A stretch of 64,000 nucleotides of DNA. Origin: Thiobacillus denitrificans DSM 12475 (GTDB lineage: Bacteria; Pseudomonadota; Gammaproteobacteria; Burkholderiales; Thiobacillaceae). The DNA is taken from NCBI RefSeq assembly GCF_000376425.1, contig NZ_AQWL01000013.1, positions 1 through 64,000 on the forward strand, written 5' to 3'. How positions within the stretch are numbered: position 1 is the first letter of the stretch; every line of letters starts with the position of its first letter. The notes beneath the pieces were generated by a model. That model did no database searches, was not told the DNA's origin, and saw nothing but the letters and a program-made list of their open reading frames with translations. A program made the translations under genes and the position numbers. Shown one piece after another: positions 1 to 12,664 of the stretch.

Positions 1-270
1 GATGGCCGGACACAAGCGCTTTACGTTGGCGACGGACATACAGGTCTATTTCTGTGACCCTCGGAGTCCTTGGCAGCGTGGAACCAATGAAAATACGAAT
101 GGGCTACTGCGACAGTATTTCCCCAAGGGAACCGATATTTCGACCTACTCGCAAGCCAAGCTCAATGCCATCGCGAGGAAATTGAATGAGCGCCCTAGGA
201 AAACACTAAACTACGCAACACCCGCCGAACGATTTCACCAATCCGTTGCGTCGATCGGTTGAATCCGCCT
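1..270 (+). mobile_element. Right end of an IS30-family insertion sequence
   Basis: Only the 3' end of the element is in the window. In IS30 relatives the terminal inverted repeat overlaps or closely follows the transposase stop codon. Here the likely right repeat is about 246-270, around GTCGATCGGTTGAATCC. The left repeat and target duplication are outside the window, so the exact boundary is an estimate. Confidence 0.6.
2..262 (+). CDS. IS30-family transposase, C-terminal end (5' cut by window edge)
   Basis: This is the last 86 residues of a DDE transposase; the gene starts left of the window. The stretch [20 protein letters not shown] is the typical IS30-family segment around the third catalytic acidic residue (Glu of DDE). 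The YATPAERF motif near the end is also characteristic. Stop TGA is at 260-262. Two of the three catalytic acidic residues would lie upstream, so it cannot be judged whether the element is active. It abuts a nuclease-like gene that lacks its 5' part, which suggests the element inserted into that gene. Confidence 0.85.
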   Translation: MAGHKRFTLATDIQVYFCDPRSPWQRGTNENTNGLLRQYFPKGTDISTYSQAKLNAIARKLNERPRKTLNYATPAERFHQSVASIG

Positions 271-980
271 TCGGTGACCTGTTCGATATCCACGCGAAGC
301 TCCCCAGGTCTTTCAAGGTGCTCATGTCAGACGCGTCAGGAAACAACGAGCGGATGGCGTTCCTTTACGACAGCAAGAAGCTGAGCCTGCTGGAGGAAGT
401 GGGCGAAATCGCTTTTTCGCCTTCCCGCTTCAAATCGATCAAGTTCCCCGGAGTCGACGCCCAATTCAACGCCTTCGACCGTACGCCGTATCTTGCGGCG
501 TTTTCGGTTGGCAAGACGTCCATGATGTTCGTGAATGTTCACCTGTACTACGGGGACGAAAAGCCCGCATCGATTGCTCGCCGGTCACTGGAGACATTTG
601 CCGTGGCCAAATGGGCAGATTTGCGAAAGAAGAGCCCTTACTCGTTCACCCGCGAACTGGTCGTCATGGGGGATTTCAATATGCCCAAATGCGAGCCAGG
701 GGATCCGATCTACACAGCGTTGACCAAATTTGGCCTCGATCTTCCCGAGCACTCGACGCAAATCGGTTCAAGCATCAGCAGCGACGCGAGCTATGATCAG
801 GTGGCTTTCCTGCCCGAGACGACGAAGAATCACTTTACGGGCAAAAAGGGCGTTTTCGACTTTGATGCCGTGCTCTTTCCGGAGCTATGGAAAGACGGCT
901 CGAACGCGAAGAACTTCAAAGCCTACCTGCGTTACTACATCTCGGATCACCGGCCAATGTGGGTGGAATTGTCCTTCTAG
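263..980 (+). pseudogene. 5'-truncated endonuclease/exonuclease/phosphatase (DNase I-like) gene
   Basis: The reading frame is open from the IS30 end to TAG at 978-980. It encodes the C-terminal two-thirds of an EEP-fold phosphodiesterase. Visible motifs are the NVHLYYG strand with the catalytic His, MGDFNMP with Asp/Asn, and the terminal SDHRPMWVEL with the Asp-His pair. The N-terminal strands that carry the conserved Asn and the metal-binding Glu (the QE motif) are absent, and coding similarity starts directly at the IS end. A formal TTG start at 246 lies inside the IS, so the gene is most likely inactivated. A second, complete EEP gene of a different subfamily lies at 61219-62067. Confidence 0.75.
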
Positions 981-1375
981 ACCACGCGCTTCAGAACCTA
1001 CACAATTTGTAGGTTCTCAGAATTCGCGAGAAATTGCCTTCAAAGAAATCAAAGGCTTTCTCATCCAATCTGAGAAAGCTGGGCCATGACACTCTCAAAT
1101 TACCCGAGAAATTCCTACGACCTTCCCGACAATCTGGAATCACCCATTAGCTAATGGCCCGCGCAGGGCAGAATGCGGCCACCGTTTGCGGAATGACATT
1201 GCATTGAGGATATTGCATTGCCGATTCGATTTGGCTATAAGCACAATAACCGAGCAAAAACATCAACTATTAAAAAGTAAAAGGAAGCGTATGTCGTGTC
1301 AACTGGGCCACTGTTGGCCAGCCCATTTGTGCCGTTGTTAACGGCGAGATTCACCGCGTATGAGACAAGCGTGCA
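981..1375. other. Non-coding gap upstream of the GGDEF-EAL gene
   Basis: The gap is AT-richer than the rest of the window and has no convincing gene. It holds two hairpins: one at 993-1017 and one at 1055-1079 with 9-bp arms GCTTTCTCA / TGAGAAAGC. The promoter of the downstream c-di-GMP gene should lie here, but no strong -35/-10 pair is evident. Confidence 0.5.
993..1017 (+). terminator. Hairpin after the truncated nuclease gene
   Basis: A 10-bp stem (AGAACCTACA / TGTAGGTTCT) with a 5-nt loop lies 13 bases past the nuclease stop. It has no U-tract, so terminator function is tentative. Confidence 0.4.
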
Positions 1376-4291
1376 ATGACGCTGCGCACACGTCTCATGC
1401 TGCTTGTGCTGATCACTATGCTGCCCGCGCTGGCAGTAGTCGTGGACACCGCCGTTGAGCAGCATCGCCATCTGAAAGCGGACATCGAGCATTCGGTGCT
1501 TAGGTTTGCGCGTTTCGCAGTTAACCACCATGCAGCGCGGATCGCCGAAACAGAGCAGCTGTTTAACCTCATAGCGGATCTGCCGCAGGTGCGCACACTG
1601 GATACGCCCAATTGTGATGCGCTGCTGCAAAGCCTGCTGTATGGCAACCTCAACTATACGAATTTTGGCGTGATCCGTCCGGACGGATATGTAGCCTGCA
1701 GCGGCGTGAGCACAAGCGCACCGGTCTATCTCGGCGACCGCGCCTATTTCAAGACGGCCGCCGCGACCAAACGACTTAGCATTGGCGACTACCAGATAGG
1801 CCGACTCACTAACAAGCCCGTCCAGGTCATTGCGAAACCCGTTCTCGACGCCACGAGACAGGTCCAGAGCGTCGTGTACGCTGCGTTAAACCTTGAATGG
1901 CTTGTGCGGTTCATGCCCTTGACCGAGCTGCCTCCCGAATCGGCCATAATGGTCGTTGATCGACAAGGCGTCATTCTGGCACGCGCGCCGGACCCGGAAG
2001 GCAAGTGGACCGGCATCAACCTGACAAGCGATGTGCCGATCGCTAAGGCGTTCCTTGATAGCGGGCAATCGGAGGCGATCAGCGAAGGACACGGCGTCGA
2101 CGGCATTCAGCGGATTTACGCCCTGGCGCGCATTGGCTCGGGCGAGGAACGCAATGGCCACATCCTGGTCGGCATCCCGTCCCAGGAGATCTATGCTGCG
2201 CTCAACGCGGATCTGCTGCCACGCGCAGCTTTTCTGGTGGCAACCTTCCTCGGCATCATGGTGCTCGCCTGGTTCGGCAGCGAGATATTGGTGATGCGAC
2301 GCACGCGGCTGTTGTCGATAGCGGCCCGCCAAATGGCCGACGGCGACTTCTCCGCGCGCGCAGCAATCAAGGGACGCGACGAAATCGCCATGCTTGCAGG
2401 CGAGTTCAACCGAATGGGCGCTGCGCTACAACGGAATCATCAACAGATCCATCGACTCAACCGGATACATGAGGTGCTCAGCGGTATTAATGGCGCCATC
2501 CTCCGAATCCGCGTACAGGACGAATTACTCAAGGAGGCCTGTCGCATAGCTGTCGAACGGGGCAGGCTGCGATTTGCGTGGATTGGCATAGTAGAACCTG
2601 GTACGGGGCGGGTCATGAAGATGGCCAGTCATGGAGAGGGAAACGATTTCGTCGATCGCCACTGCCTGACTCCGCATGCACGGGCAGATGAGGATCTGTG
2701 CCCCTGTGCGGCGGCCATGCCCCAAGCTCATCCAGTCATCTGCAACGACCTCAGGATAGTCAATCAGCGCGACAAGTCCTGGCAATCGTTGGCGCGGTCG
2801 TACGGCTTTGAGGCACTGGCGGGCTTTCCGCTGAAACGGGAGGGGGAAGTCATAGGCGTACTTGGGCTCTACGCCGCCGAGGCTCATTTCTTCGAGGCGC
2901 CGGAGGTGGATCTCTTTCAGGAGCTAGCTGCAGATATTTCACTTGGTCTCGAGTATATCGACAAGGACCAGCGCATCGATCATTTGCTGTACCACGACGC
3001 ACTGACCGGCTTGCCGAACAGAAAGCTTTGTGAAGACCGCCTGCAGCAGGAGATTCTGCGGGCGCGCCACCATGATCGCCACGTAAGCGTGGTCGTGCTC
3101 AACATCGCGGACTTTCATCGACTGGTCGGCGTGCATGGCCATCACGTCGCCGACGACGTCCTGAACATGCTCGCTACATATTTGTCGGCCCACGTCCGGG
3201 AAGGCGACACGGTTTCGCGACTGGGCGGCGACGAGTTCGCAATCGCCTACGTCGATATTGCGTCGACACAGGATGCCATCCATCTCGTCCAATCTCTCGT
3301 GGCGGGGCTGCCTACCGTTTTTCGGAACACCACGCGCGAAATCCACCTGAGCATACGGGGCGGCACCGCAATCTATCCTGACGATGGCGAGGATGCAGCG
3401 AGCCTGCTCGTGAATGCAACGCTTGCCTGCAGTGGCCAGACTGGCCGCAGCCACGCCGTGAACTTTTATTCTTCCACGATACAACGCGCCGCCAGTGAAC
3501 GGGAGAAACTCGAACAGGCGTTCCGGCACGCCATCAAGGACGTTCTGGGGCTGGCCCTGTATTACCAACCGGTGGTGGATATCCATACCCACCGCATCGT
3601 GAGCCTCGAAGCGCTCGCACGTTGGAACAGCACGGAATTCGGGCCCGTGTCGCCGGCACGGTTCATCCCCGTCGCTGAGGAGACCGGCCTGATCGTCGAG
3701 TTGGGTGACTGGGTGTTGAACAGCGCATGCAGGCAAATCCAGGTCTGGCAGGATGCCGGATTGATGGAAATCCGCGTGGCGATCAACATCTCGTTTCATC
3801 AATTGCGGCAGGAAGACTTCGTTGAGCGCCTTGCAATGGCAGCCAGCGCCATCAATCGCAACCGCTCTAACCTGCTCGCTATTGAATTGACAGAATCTGA
3901 ACTGATGGACGATGTCGAAACAACCATACGGCAGATCGATCTGCTGAAAAGTCACAACTTCACGATCTATATTGACGACTTCGGTACGGGCTACTCGTCA
4001 TTAAGCTATCTGCAGCGTTTACCCGTGGATATACTCAAAATCGACCAGAGCTTCGTCAGTACGCTTGGACAATCTGAAAGCAGCGACGCCATCGTACGTA
4101 CCATCATTGCACTAGCGCACGGCCTTAAGCTGAAGACCATTGCTGAAGGCGTGGAAACCGCCGAGCAACTCGCCCTTCTGAAAGAACTGGGCTGCGATTA
4201 CGTCCAGGGATTTCTGTTCAGCAAGCCAAAGCCGGCCGAGGAGATCACCCGTTTGCTGAACAATGGGGGCAGCATCAGCCCTATGGACTAG
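1376..4291 (+). CDS. Membrane sensor with Cache, HAMP, GAF, degenerate GGDEF and EAL domains
   Basis: A 971-residue inner-membrane c-di-GMP signalling protein. Order: N-terminal membrane segment (about 8-25), periplasmic Cache-type sensor (about 30-280), second membrane segment (about 282-302), HAMP (about 305-358), GAF (about 375-530), GGDEF (about 545-705), EAL (about 720-965). The EAL domain looks active: EAL at 745-747, NIS, ELTES, DDFGTGYSS at 867 onward, KIDQSFV and AEGVET are all present. The GGDEF signature is intact at 617-621, but the upstream metal/guanine-binding positions are replaced (Asn576, Ala578, Val584), so cyclase activity is doubtful. Expected role: sensory phosphodiesterase lowering c-di-GMP, possibly with GTP binding by the GGDEF fold. 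The gene stands alone next to IS and restriction-gene debris. Confidence 0.9.
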   Translation: MTLRTRLMLLVLITMLPALAVVVDTAVEQHRHLKADIEHSVLRFARFAVNHHAARIAETEQLFNLIADLPQVRTLDTPNCDALLQSLLYGNLNYTNFGVIRPDGYVACSGVSTSAPVYLGDRAYFKTAAATKRLSIGDYQIGRLTNKPVQVIAKPVLDATRQVQSVVYAALNLEWLVRFMPLTELPPESAIMVVDRQGVILARAPDPEGKWTGINLTSDVPIAKAFLDSGQSEAISEGHGVDGIQRIYALARIGSGEERNGHILVGIPSQEIYAALNADLLPRAAFLVATFLGIMVLAWFGSEILVMRRTRLLSIAARQMADGDFSARAAIKGRDEIAMLAGEFNRMGAALQRNHQQIHRLNRIHEVLSGINGAILRIRVQDELLKEACRIAVERGRLRFAWIGIVEPGTGRVMKMASHGEGNDFVDRHCLTPHARADEDLCPCAAAMPQAHPVICNDLRIVNQRDKSWQSLARSYGFEALAGFPLKREGEVIGVLGLYAAEAHFFEAPEVDLFQELAADISLGLEYIDKDQRIDHLLYHDALTGLPNRKLCEDRLQQEILRARHHDRHVSVVVLNIADFHRLVGVHGHHVADDVLNMLATYLSAHVREGDTVSRLGGDEFAIAYVDIASTQDAIHLVQSLVAGLPTVFRNTTREIHLSIRGGTAIYPDDGEDAASLLVNATLACSGQTGRSHAVNFYSSTIQRAASEREKLEQAFRHAIKDVLGLALYYQPVVDIHTHRIVSLEALARWNSTEFGPVSPARFIPVAEETGLIVELGDWVLNSACRQIQVWQDAGLMEIRVAINISFHQLRQEDFVERLAMAASAINRNRSNLLAIELTESELMDDVETTIRQIDLLKSHNFTIYIDDFGTGYSSLSYLQRLPVDILKIDQSFVSTLGQSESSDAIVRTIIALAHGLKLKTIAEGVETAEQLALLKELGCDYVQGFLFSKPKPAEEITRLLNNGGSISPMD

Positions 4292-4438
4292 AGGCTTAGG
4301 TGAGCAAAAATGCGATGGACTACTTCAGGCGGGTCGGCCAAAGGCGACGCTGGCATACTATGCCACCACGGTCGGCTATGCATCGCACGCCGTCCATTAG
4401 ACTCAGCAGGTTTACGATAGCCTCGGGAGGTATCCAAC

Positions 4439-4933
4439 AACACGGTGCGCGACAACTTCGCCGCCGAATACAGCGTGCTGGACACGATCGATCTGGAAAG
4501 CGCTGTCGCCCGATGCCATGGTTGGCCCCTTTGAAAAGGATTACAAATGGTCGTCGCAGGTTTACCAGTTGGTGCAGCCCTCCAGTGGCCACGGCAAGCT
4601 GATCTGGCATTCGCTCGGTCCAGGACGATTGAGCTTATTCATCAGAACATGCCTGTGGATGCAGTGCGCGATGATCTCGACACCTTGGTGCTGAATGCTG
4701 ACCTCCTGGAGGCCGTGTTATCCAACCCGTAGCCAAAGAGAGCCAAGACCCCCATCATGGTCGAGCGCGTCGTCAATGAAATCGACGAAATCGTGCGCCT
4801 GGTGCGTTTTCCGGGCTGGCAGGGCACTTTGGCAGGCGAGCGAGAAGTGAAAAAGGCGCTGTTCAAATACAAGCTGCATACGGACGAGGAACTGTTCGAG
4901 AAGGCGTACAGCTATATCCGGCAGTACTACTAG
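4439..4933 (+). pseudogene. Decayed hsdR (type I restriction endonuclease R subunit) remnant
   Basis: Three collinear pieces match the C-terminal part of HsdR. A first frame at 4439-4510 reads VRDNFAAEYSVLDTIDLESA. A second frame, up to the stop at 4730-4732, reads TIELIHQNMPVDAVRDDLD and then LNADLLEAVLSNP. After that stop, in the same frame, 4757-4933 reads MVERVVNEIDEIVRLVRF and ends LFEKAYSYIRQYY. The motif HGKLIWHSLGP appears in another frame near 4580-4620, so there is at least one frameshift. About 100 residues seem deleted between LSNP and MVERVV. No helicase domain, hsdM or hsdS is nearby. Identification is from remembered HsdR C-terminal sequence, not alignment. Confidence 0.75.
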
Positions 4934-4978
4934 TTGAAGCTTTGACTTTTCTTGATCGAGGCTGCCAGAGCTTCTGGT

Positions 4979-5009
4979 AAGAAGGCCAACCTCCTAGGTT
5001 GGCCTTCTT
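4979..5009. terminator. Perfect 14-bp hairpin between the hsdR remnant and gyrB
   Basis: Arms AAGAAGGCCAACCT / AGGTTGGCCTTCTT enclose a 3-nt loop. The hairpin lies 62 bases past the gyrB stop on the minus strand and could serve both strands. There is no separate U-tract beyond the CTTCTT arm. A second inverted repeat (GAATTCTA / TAGAATTC, about 5020-5054) lies closer to gyrB. Confidence 0.6.
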
Positions 5010-5070
5010 CAAATCCTCATGAATTCTAAAGATTTGAGAAAAATCTAGAATTCAACGAGATCCTACACAA

Positions 5071-8714
<3,644 letters not shown>

Positions 8715-8893
8715 TTATATATTCCTGAGAATCATAATAAAGGCGGACCAAAACTGGGGATAAGATTTTTTTTTCAATTAAAACAATATGTTGTTGTTAT
8801 TTTATGGGTGTGGGTAAAACCTTGGCAAGGTGGGAGGGGTGGGGATGGATTTTCCATTCCCAGCGCAGGATCCGCCTTATCCACATTTCATCC
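8715..8893. other. Candidate chromosomal replication origin (oriC), dnaA-dnaN gap
   Basis: This gap has one perfect DnaA box, TTATCCACA at 8877-8885. Two one-mismatch boxes lie in the opposite orientation at 8755-8763 (TGGGGATAA) and 8809-8817 (TGTGGGTAA). Between them is a strongly AT-rich stretch (about 8764-8806) that could be the unwinding element. Such clusters next to dnaA mark oriC in many bacteria. A further perfect box lies on the other side of dnaA at 10306-10314, so the origin could extend to or lie in that gap. GC skew over the whole chromosome would settle it. Confidence 0.65.
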
Positions 8894-10237
8894 TCAGCCA
8901 GTCAGGCTTTGTAATAACACCAGATAGTCGCGTCCGATGTCGGCTTCGGTCTCGCGCAACTCGGCTACCTTGCGGCAGGCATGGATCACCGTGGTGTGGT
9001 CGCGCCCGCCGAACGATTCGCCGATCTCCGGCAGGCTCTGGTTGGTCAGCTCCTTGGCCAGCGCCATGGCGATCTGGCGGGGGCGTGCCAGGTTGCGGGT
9101 GCGTTTCTTGGAGAACATGTCGGCCACCTTGATCTTGTAGAAGTCGGCGACGGTTTTCTGGATGTTCTCGATCGAGACGATACGCGAGGTCGAAGCGATG
9201 AGGTCGCGCAGGGCTTCTTTCACCAGTTCCAGCGTGATCGGCTTTTCGTGGAAGCGCGAGAATGCGATCACCCGCTTCAAGGCGCCTTCGAGTTCGCGTA
9301 CGTTGGAGCGTACCTGCTTGGCGATGAAAAAGGCGACGTTCTCGTCGAGCTTGATGTTTTCCGCCTGCGCCTTGGCCAGCAGGATGGCGACCCGCATTTC
9401 CAGTTCCGGCGGTTCGACGGCGACGGTCAATCCCCAGGCGAAGCGCGATTTCAGGCGATCGTCCAGCCCGCTGATCTCCTTGGGGAAGGTATCGCAGGTA
9501 ATGACGATCTGTTTCTTGTTCTCGATCAGCGAGTTGAATACGTAGAAAAACTCTTCCTGGGTGCGGTCCTTCTTGGCCAGGAACTGGATGTCGTCGATCA
9601 GCAGCAGGTCCAGCGACATGTAACGTCGTTTCAGGTCATCGAACTGCTTGTTCAGATAGGCCTTGACCACGTCGTCCACGTAATCGTTGGCATGGATGTA
9701 GCTGATGCGCGCGTCCGGCGTGGCCTGGCGCACGGTATTGCCGATGGCCTGCAGCAGGTGCGTTTTGCCCAGTCCCACGCCGCCGTAGACAAACAGGGGG
9801 TTGTAGGCCACCCCCGGATTGTCGGCAATTTGCAGCGCGGCAGCACGTGCCAGCTGGTTGGCGCGGCCGGAAACGAAGTTATCGAAAGTGAATCCCGGAT
9901 TGATGCGCAGGCCAAGCTGGACCGGTGCCGCGGCACCGGTCGGAAGGGCGGCGGATTGTGTGACCGTCGCCGGTGCGGAAGGTGTGCGCGGGATGCTGCT
10001 TTTTTTGCCGAGCGCGTAGGTAATGGCAACCGGGTGGGCGTAAAACTCCTGCGCCCAGACGTCGATGTGTTCGGCGAATTTCTCGCGCACCCAGTCCAAC
10101 ACGAAATGGTTGGGCGCCAGGATGCGCACCTCGCCGCCGGCGTCGTCAAATACCAGGGGCTTGATCCAAGTGCTGAATTGCTGCTGGGTCAGGTTGGCGC
10201 GAAAGCGCTCTTGGCAAAGGGCCCAGAAGGAATCCAT
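8894..10237 (-). CDS. dnaA: Chromosomal replication initiator protein DnaA
   Basis: An AAA+ ATPase that binds DnaA boxes and opens oriC. Domain III shows Walker [12 protein letters not shown] and Walker [10 protein letters not shown]. Domain IV carries the DnaA signature [16 protein letters not shown] prefer ATG at 10237 ([12 protein letters not shown], 447 residues) because betaproteobacterial DnaA proteins begin with such an M-x-x-FW segment. An in-frame ATG at 10267 would add ten residues; neither has a good ribosome site. It is divergent from rpmH, the classical origin-proximal arrangement. Confidence 0.97.
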   Translation of the reverse strand: MDSFWALCQERFRANLTQQQFSTWIKPLVFDDAGGEVRILAPNHFVLDWVREKFAEHIDVWAQEFYAHPVAITYALGKKSSIPRTPSAPATVTQSAALPTGAAAPVQLGLRINPGFTFDNFVSGRANQLARAAALQIADNPGVAYNPLFVYGGVGLGKTHLLQAIGNTVRQATPDARISYIHANDYVDDVVKAYLNKQFDDLKRRYMSLDLLLIDDIQFLAKKDRTQEEFFYVFNSLIENKKQIVITCDTFPKEISGLDDRLKSRFAWGLTVAVEPPELEMRVAILLAKAQAENIKLDENVAFFIAKQVRSNVRELEGALKRVIAFSRFHEKPITLELVKEALRDLIASTSRIVSIENIQKTVADFYKIKVADMFSKKRTRNLARPRQIAMALAKELTNQSLPEIGESFGGRDHTTVIHACRKVAELRETEADIGRDYLVLLQSLTG

Positions 10238-10305
10238 AGTCGAGGGGGAGGAGGCGGAAAGCGGCATTGAGATTCAAATGTGGATCTTACTCCCCTTCGA
10301 CAAGG

Positions 10306-10314
10306 TTATCCACA
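10306..10314 (+). promoter_or_regulatory. DnaA box in the dnaA-rpmH gap
   Basis: A perfect TTATCCACA lies 69 bases upstream of the preferred dnaA start. A weaker 7/9 match (TGTGGATCT, 10279-10287) is adjacent. It could serve dnaA autoregulation or be part of the origin. Confidence 0.7.
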
Positions 10315-10355
10315 GGCGCAACCCGCCCGACGCGGCGCGGCGGGTTGCCACAAAC

Positions 10356-10385
10356 TTGACATTGCCCCGGTGGTGGGCGTCTAAT
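10356..10385 (+). promoter_or_regulatory. Sigma-70-type promoter for rpmH-rnpA-yidC-mnmE
   Basis: A perfect -35 TTGACA (10356-10361) is followed by an 18-base spacer and a -10 TCTAAT (10380-10385, 5 of 6 consensus). It lies about 80 bases upstream of rpmH and points into it. Confidence 0.7.
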
Positions 10386-10467
10386 ACGCGGTTTTTCAAC
10401 AATTTTTTTATGTTTGGCCATCCTGCCTCGGCGGGGCCGGGCCAGCGCCAGCCAGAAAGGATATGTC

Positions 10468-10602
10468 ATGAAACGCACTTATCAGCCTTCCACCGTCCGC
10501 CGCAAGCGTACCCACGGTTTCCGCGCCCGCATGAAAACCAAGGCTGGCCGTGCCGTGATCAATGCACGCCGCGCCAAGGGCCGCGCCCGTCTGGCCGTCT
10601 GA
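10468..10602 (+). CDS. rpmH: 50S ribosomal protein L34
   Basis: A 44-residue, very basic ribosomal protein of the large subunit. It begins [19 protein letters not shown] and ends in the KGRARL type tail, both diagnostic for L34. AAAGGA lies 8 bases before the ATG. It is the first gene of the plus-strand operon divergent from dnaA, and rnpA follows after 35 bases. Confidence 0.98.
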   Translation: MKRTYQPSTVRRKRTHGFRARMKTKAGRAVINARRAKGRARLAV

Positions 10603-10637
10603 TCCGCATCGACGCGCACCCAGACAAAGCGGGTGGC

Positions 10638-11024
10638 GTGCGCCTCCGCGATGCGCGCCTGGTTGACAAAGCCGATTTCGACCGGGTGTTTGCCGACAAT
10701 CAGCGCGCCCGAACGGATTACGTGATGGTGATGGCGCGCCCCAACCAGGTGGGCCACCCGCGGCTGGGGATGGTGATTGCCAAACGCCTGCTTGCGCGTG
10801 CGGTGGATCGCAACCGCGTCAAGCGGTGCGTGCGCGAAAGCTTCCGGCAGGTCTTGCCGGAACTGCCTGCATGTGATTTCGTCGTGCGCCTGATTGCCAA
10901 GCCGGTTCCTGGAAATGAGGCTCGCGATCTGCCGCGCACCTTCCAGCGCGCCGGCCACCGGGCCATGGCAAAATGGCCGACCGCTCCGGCAGGCGAAGCA
11001 GCGCCGGAATTCTCTTCCAACTAA
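10638..11024 (+). CDS. rnpA: Ribonuclease P protein component
   Basis: A small basic protein (128 residues) that assists the catalytic RNA of RNase P in tRNA 5' maturation. The RNR signature region AVDRNRVKRCVRESFR is present, and the N-terminal part DKADFDRVFADNQRAR fits the family. I chose GTG at 10638 because it gives the usual N-terminal length; no ATG is available in frame nearby. yidC starts only 14 bases after the stop, leaving no room for yidD, which often lies between these genes. Confidence 0.92.
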   Translation: MRLRDARLVDKADFDRVFADNQRARTDYVMVMARPNQVGHPRLGMVIAKRLLARAVDRNRVKRCVRESFRQVLPELPACDFVVRLIAKPVPGNEARDLPRTFQRAGHRAMAKWPTAPAGEAAPEFSSN

Positions 11025-11038
11025 ACGCGTCCCGTCTC

Positions 11039-12664
11039 ATGGATAACCAGCGGCTGATTCTTTTCATCGTTTTTTCCTTCTCGCTGCTTTTGTTATGGGA
11101 GGCCTGGCAGGACAAACACGCGCCGGCTCCGGTCGCGCCATCCACGGTGAGTGCGCCCACTCCCAGTCAGGCGCTGAACGCGCCGGCTGCCGCAGCACCG
11201 GCGCAGGCCGGTTTTGCCAGGGGGCAGCGCGCGCAGGTGGAAACCGACGTGTTGCGCGCCACCATCGATGCCAACGGCGGCGACCTGCGCCAACTGCAGC
11301 TGCTGCCGTATCGCGAGACGGAAGACAAGAATCAGATCTTCACCCTGTTCGAGGACAACAGGACGCGGCCTTATCTGGCGCAAAGCGGCCTGGTGGGGAA
11401 AGATCTGCCGACGCACCGTAGCGTGTTTCAGCTCAATCCCGGTATTTATCGCCTCGTCGGCGGCGCGGCCCAACTGGAAGTGCCGCTGGTATGGAATGAT
11501 CCGGCTACCGGCGTGCGCGTTGAAAAAACCTATGTTTTCAAGCGCGGAAGCTATCAGATCGCCGTCAGAACCCGGGTCATCAACAACGGGTCGCAGCCTG
11601 TCGAACTGACGCCGTATTACCAGTTCACCCGTCATGCCGAGGCGCCGCGCGGCTCGTCTTTTTTCCTGCACACCTACACCGGCCCGGCCTTCTATACGGA
11701 CGCAAAGAAATTCCAGAAAGTCGCGTTCAATGACATTCAGGAAGGCAAGGCCGAATTCGAGAAAACCGCCAATAACGGCTGGGTGGGCATGGTGCAGCAC
11801 CATTTCGTGTCGGCCTGGTTGCCCGAAGATAGCGTCAAGCGCGAGTACTACACCCGCGCGCTGGGCGACGGCCTGTATTCTGCCGGGGTGATTCTGGCCG
11901 AAGGGACGCTCGCGCCCGGCCAGCAAAAGACATTCACCGTGCCGCTGTATGCCGGACCGCAAATCCAGAGCGTACTGGAGAAAGCCGCCCCCGGCCTGGA
12001 GCATGCGCGCGATTACGGCTGGCTGACGCCGCTGGCTTACCCCATCTTCTGGGCGCTGGAAAAAATCGAGCGCCTGGTGGGCAACTGGGGCTGGGCCATC
12101 ATCATTCTGACCATTCTTCTCAAGCTGGCGCTGTACCCGTTGTCGGCGGCAGGCTACAAGTCGATGGCCAAGATGAAGAAGCTGACGCCGCGCCTGCAGC
12201 AACTGAAGGAAACCTTTGGCGACGACCGTGCCAAGCTGCATCAGGCAATGGCGGAGATGTACAAGACCGAGAAGATCAACCCGCTCGGCGGCTGCCTGCC
12301 GATCCTGGTCCAGATCCCGGTGTTCATCGCGCTGTACTGGGTGCTGCTCGCCGCGGTCGAGATGCGCGGCGCGCCCTGGCTTGGCTGGATCACCGACCTG
12401 ACCGTACCCGATCCCTGGTTCATCCTGCCGATCGTCATGGGCGTCACCTCGATCCTGCAGGTCAAGCTCAACCCACAGCCGATGGACCCGATGCAGGCCA
12501 AGATCATGATGATCATGCCGGTGGCGTTTACCGTGATGTTCGTGTTCTTCCCGGCGGGCCTGGTGCTGTACTGGGTCGTCAATAACATCCTGTCGATCGC
12601 GCAGCAGTGGGCGATCAACAAGCAGGTCGAGGGCGGTGGCAAAACGGTCCCCGGCAAAGCCTGA
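11039..12664 (+). CDS. yidC: Membrane protein insertase YidC
   Basis: A 541-residue inner-membrane insertase that helps place proteins such as ATP synthase subunit c into the membrane, alone or with Sec. It starts with [20 protein letters not shown] (first membrane segment). A large periplasmic beta domain (about 50-330) follows, then the conserved five-helix core with [20 protein letters not shown] and [20 protein letters not shown]. Length matches Gram-negative YidC. The mnmE start overlaps its 3' end. Confidence 0.97.
   Translation: MDNQRLILFIVFSFSLLLLWEAWQDKHAPAPVAPSTVSAPTPSQALNAPAAAAPAQAGFARGQRAQVETDVLRATIDANGGDLRQLQLLPYRETEDKNQIFTLFEDNRTRPYLAQSGLVGKDLPTHRSVFQLNPGIYRLVGGAAQLEVPLVWNDPATGVRVEKTYVFKRGSYQIAVRTRVINNGSQPVELTPYYQFTRHAEAPRGSSFFLHTYTGPAFYTDAKKFQKVAFNDIQEGKAEFEKTANNGWVGMVQHHFVSAWLPEDSVKREYYTRALGDGLYSAGVILAEGTLAPGQQKTFTVPLYAGPQIQSVLEKAAPGLEHARDYGWLTPLAYPIFWALEKIERLVGNWGWAIIILTILLKLALYPLSAAGYKSMAKMKKLTPRLQQLKETFGDDRAKLHQAMAEMYKTEKINPLGGCLPILVQIPVFIALYWVLLAAVEMRGAPWLGWITDLTVPDPWFILPIVMGVTSILQVKLNPQPMDPMQAKIMMIMPVAFTVMFVFFPAGLVLYWVVNNILSIAQQWAINKQVEGGGKTVPGKA

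Noticed and set aside
8981-10270. 429-codon plus-strand open frame opposite dnaA
   Set aside because: Same reason: a shadow of dnaA with no ribosome site or family features.
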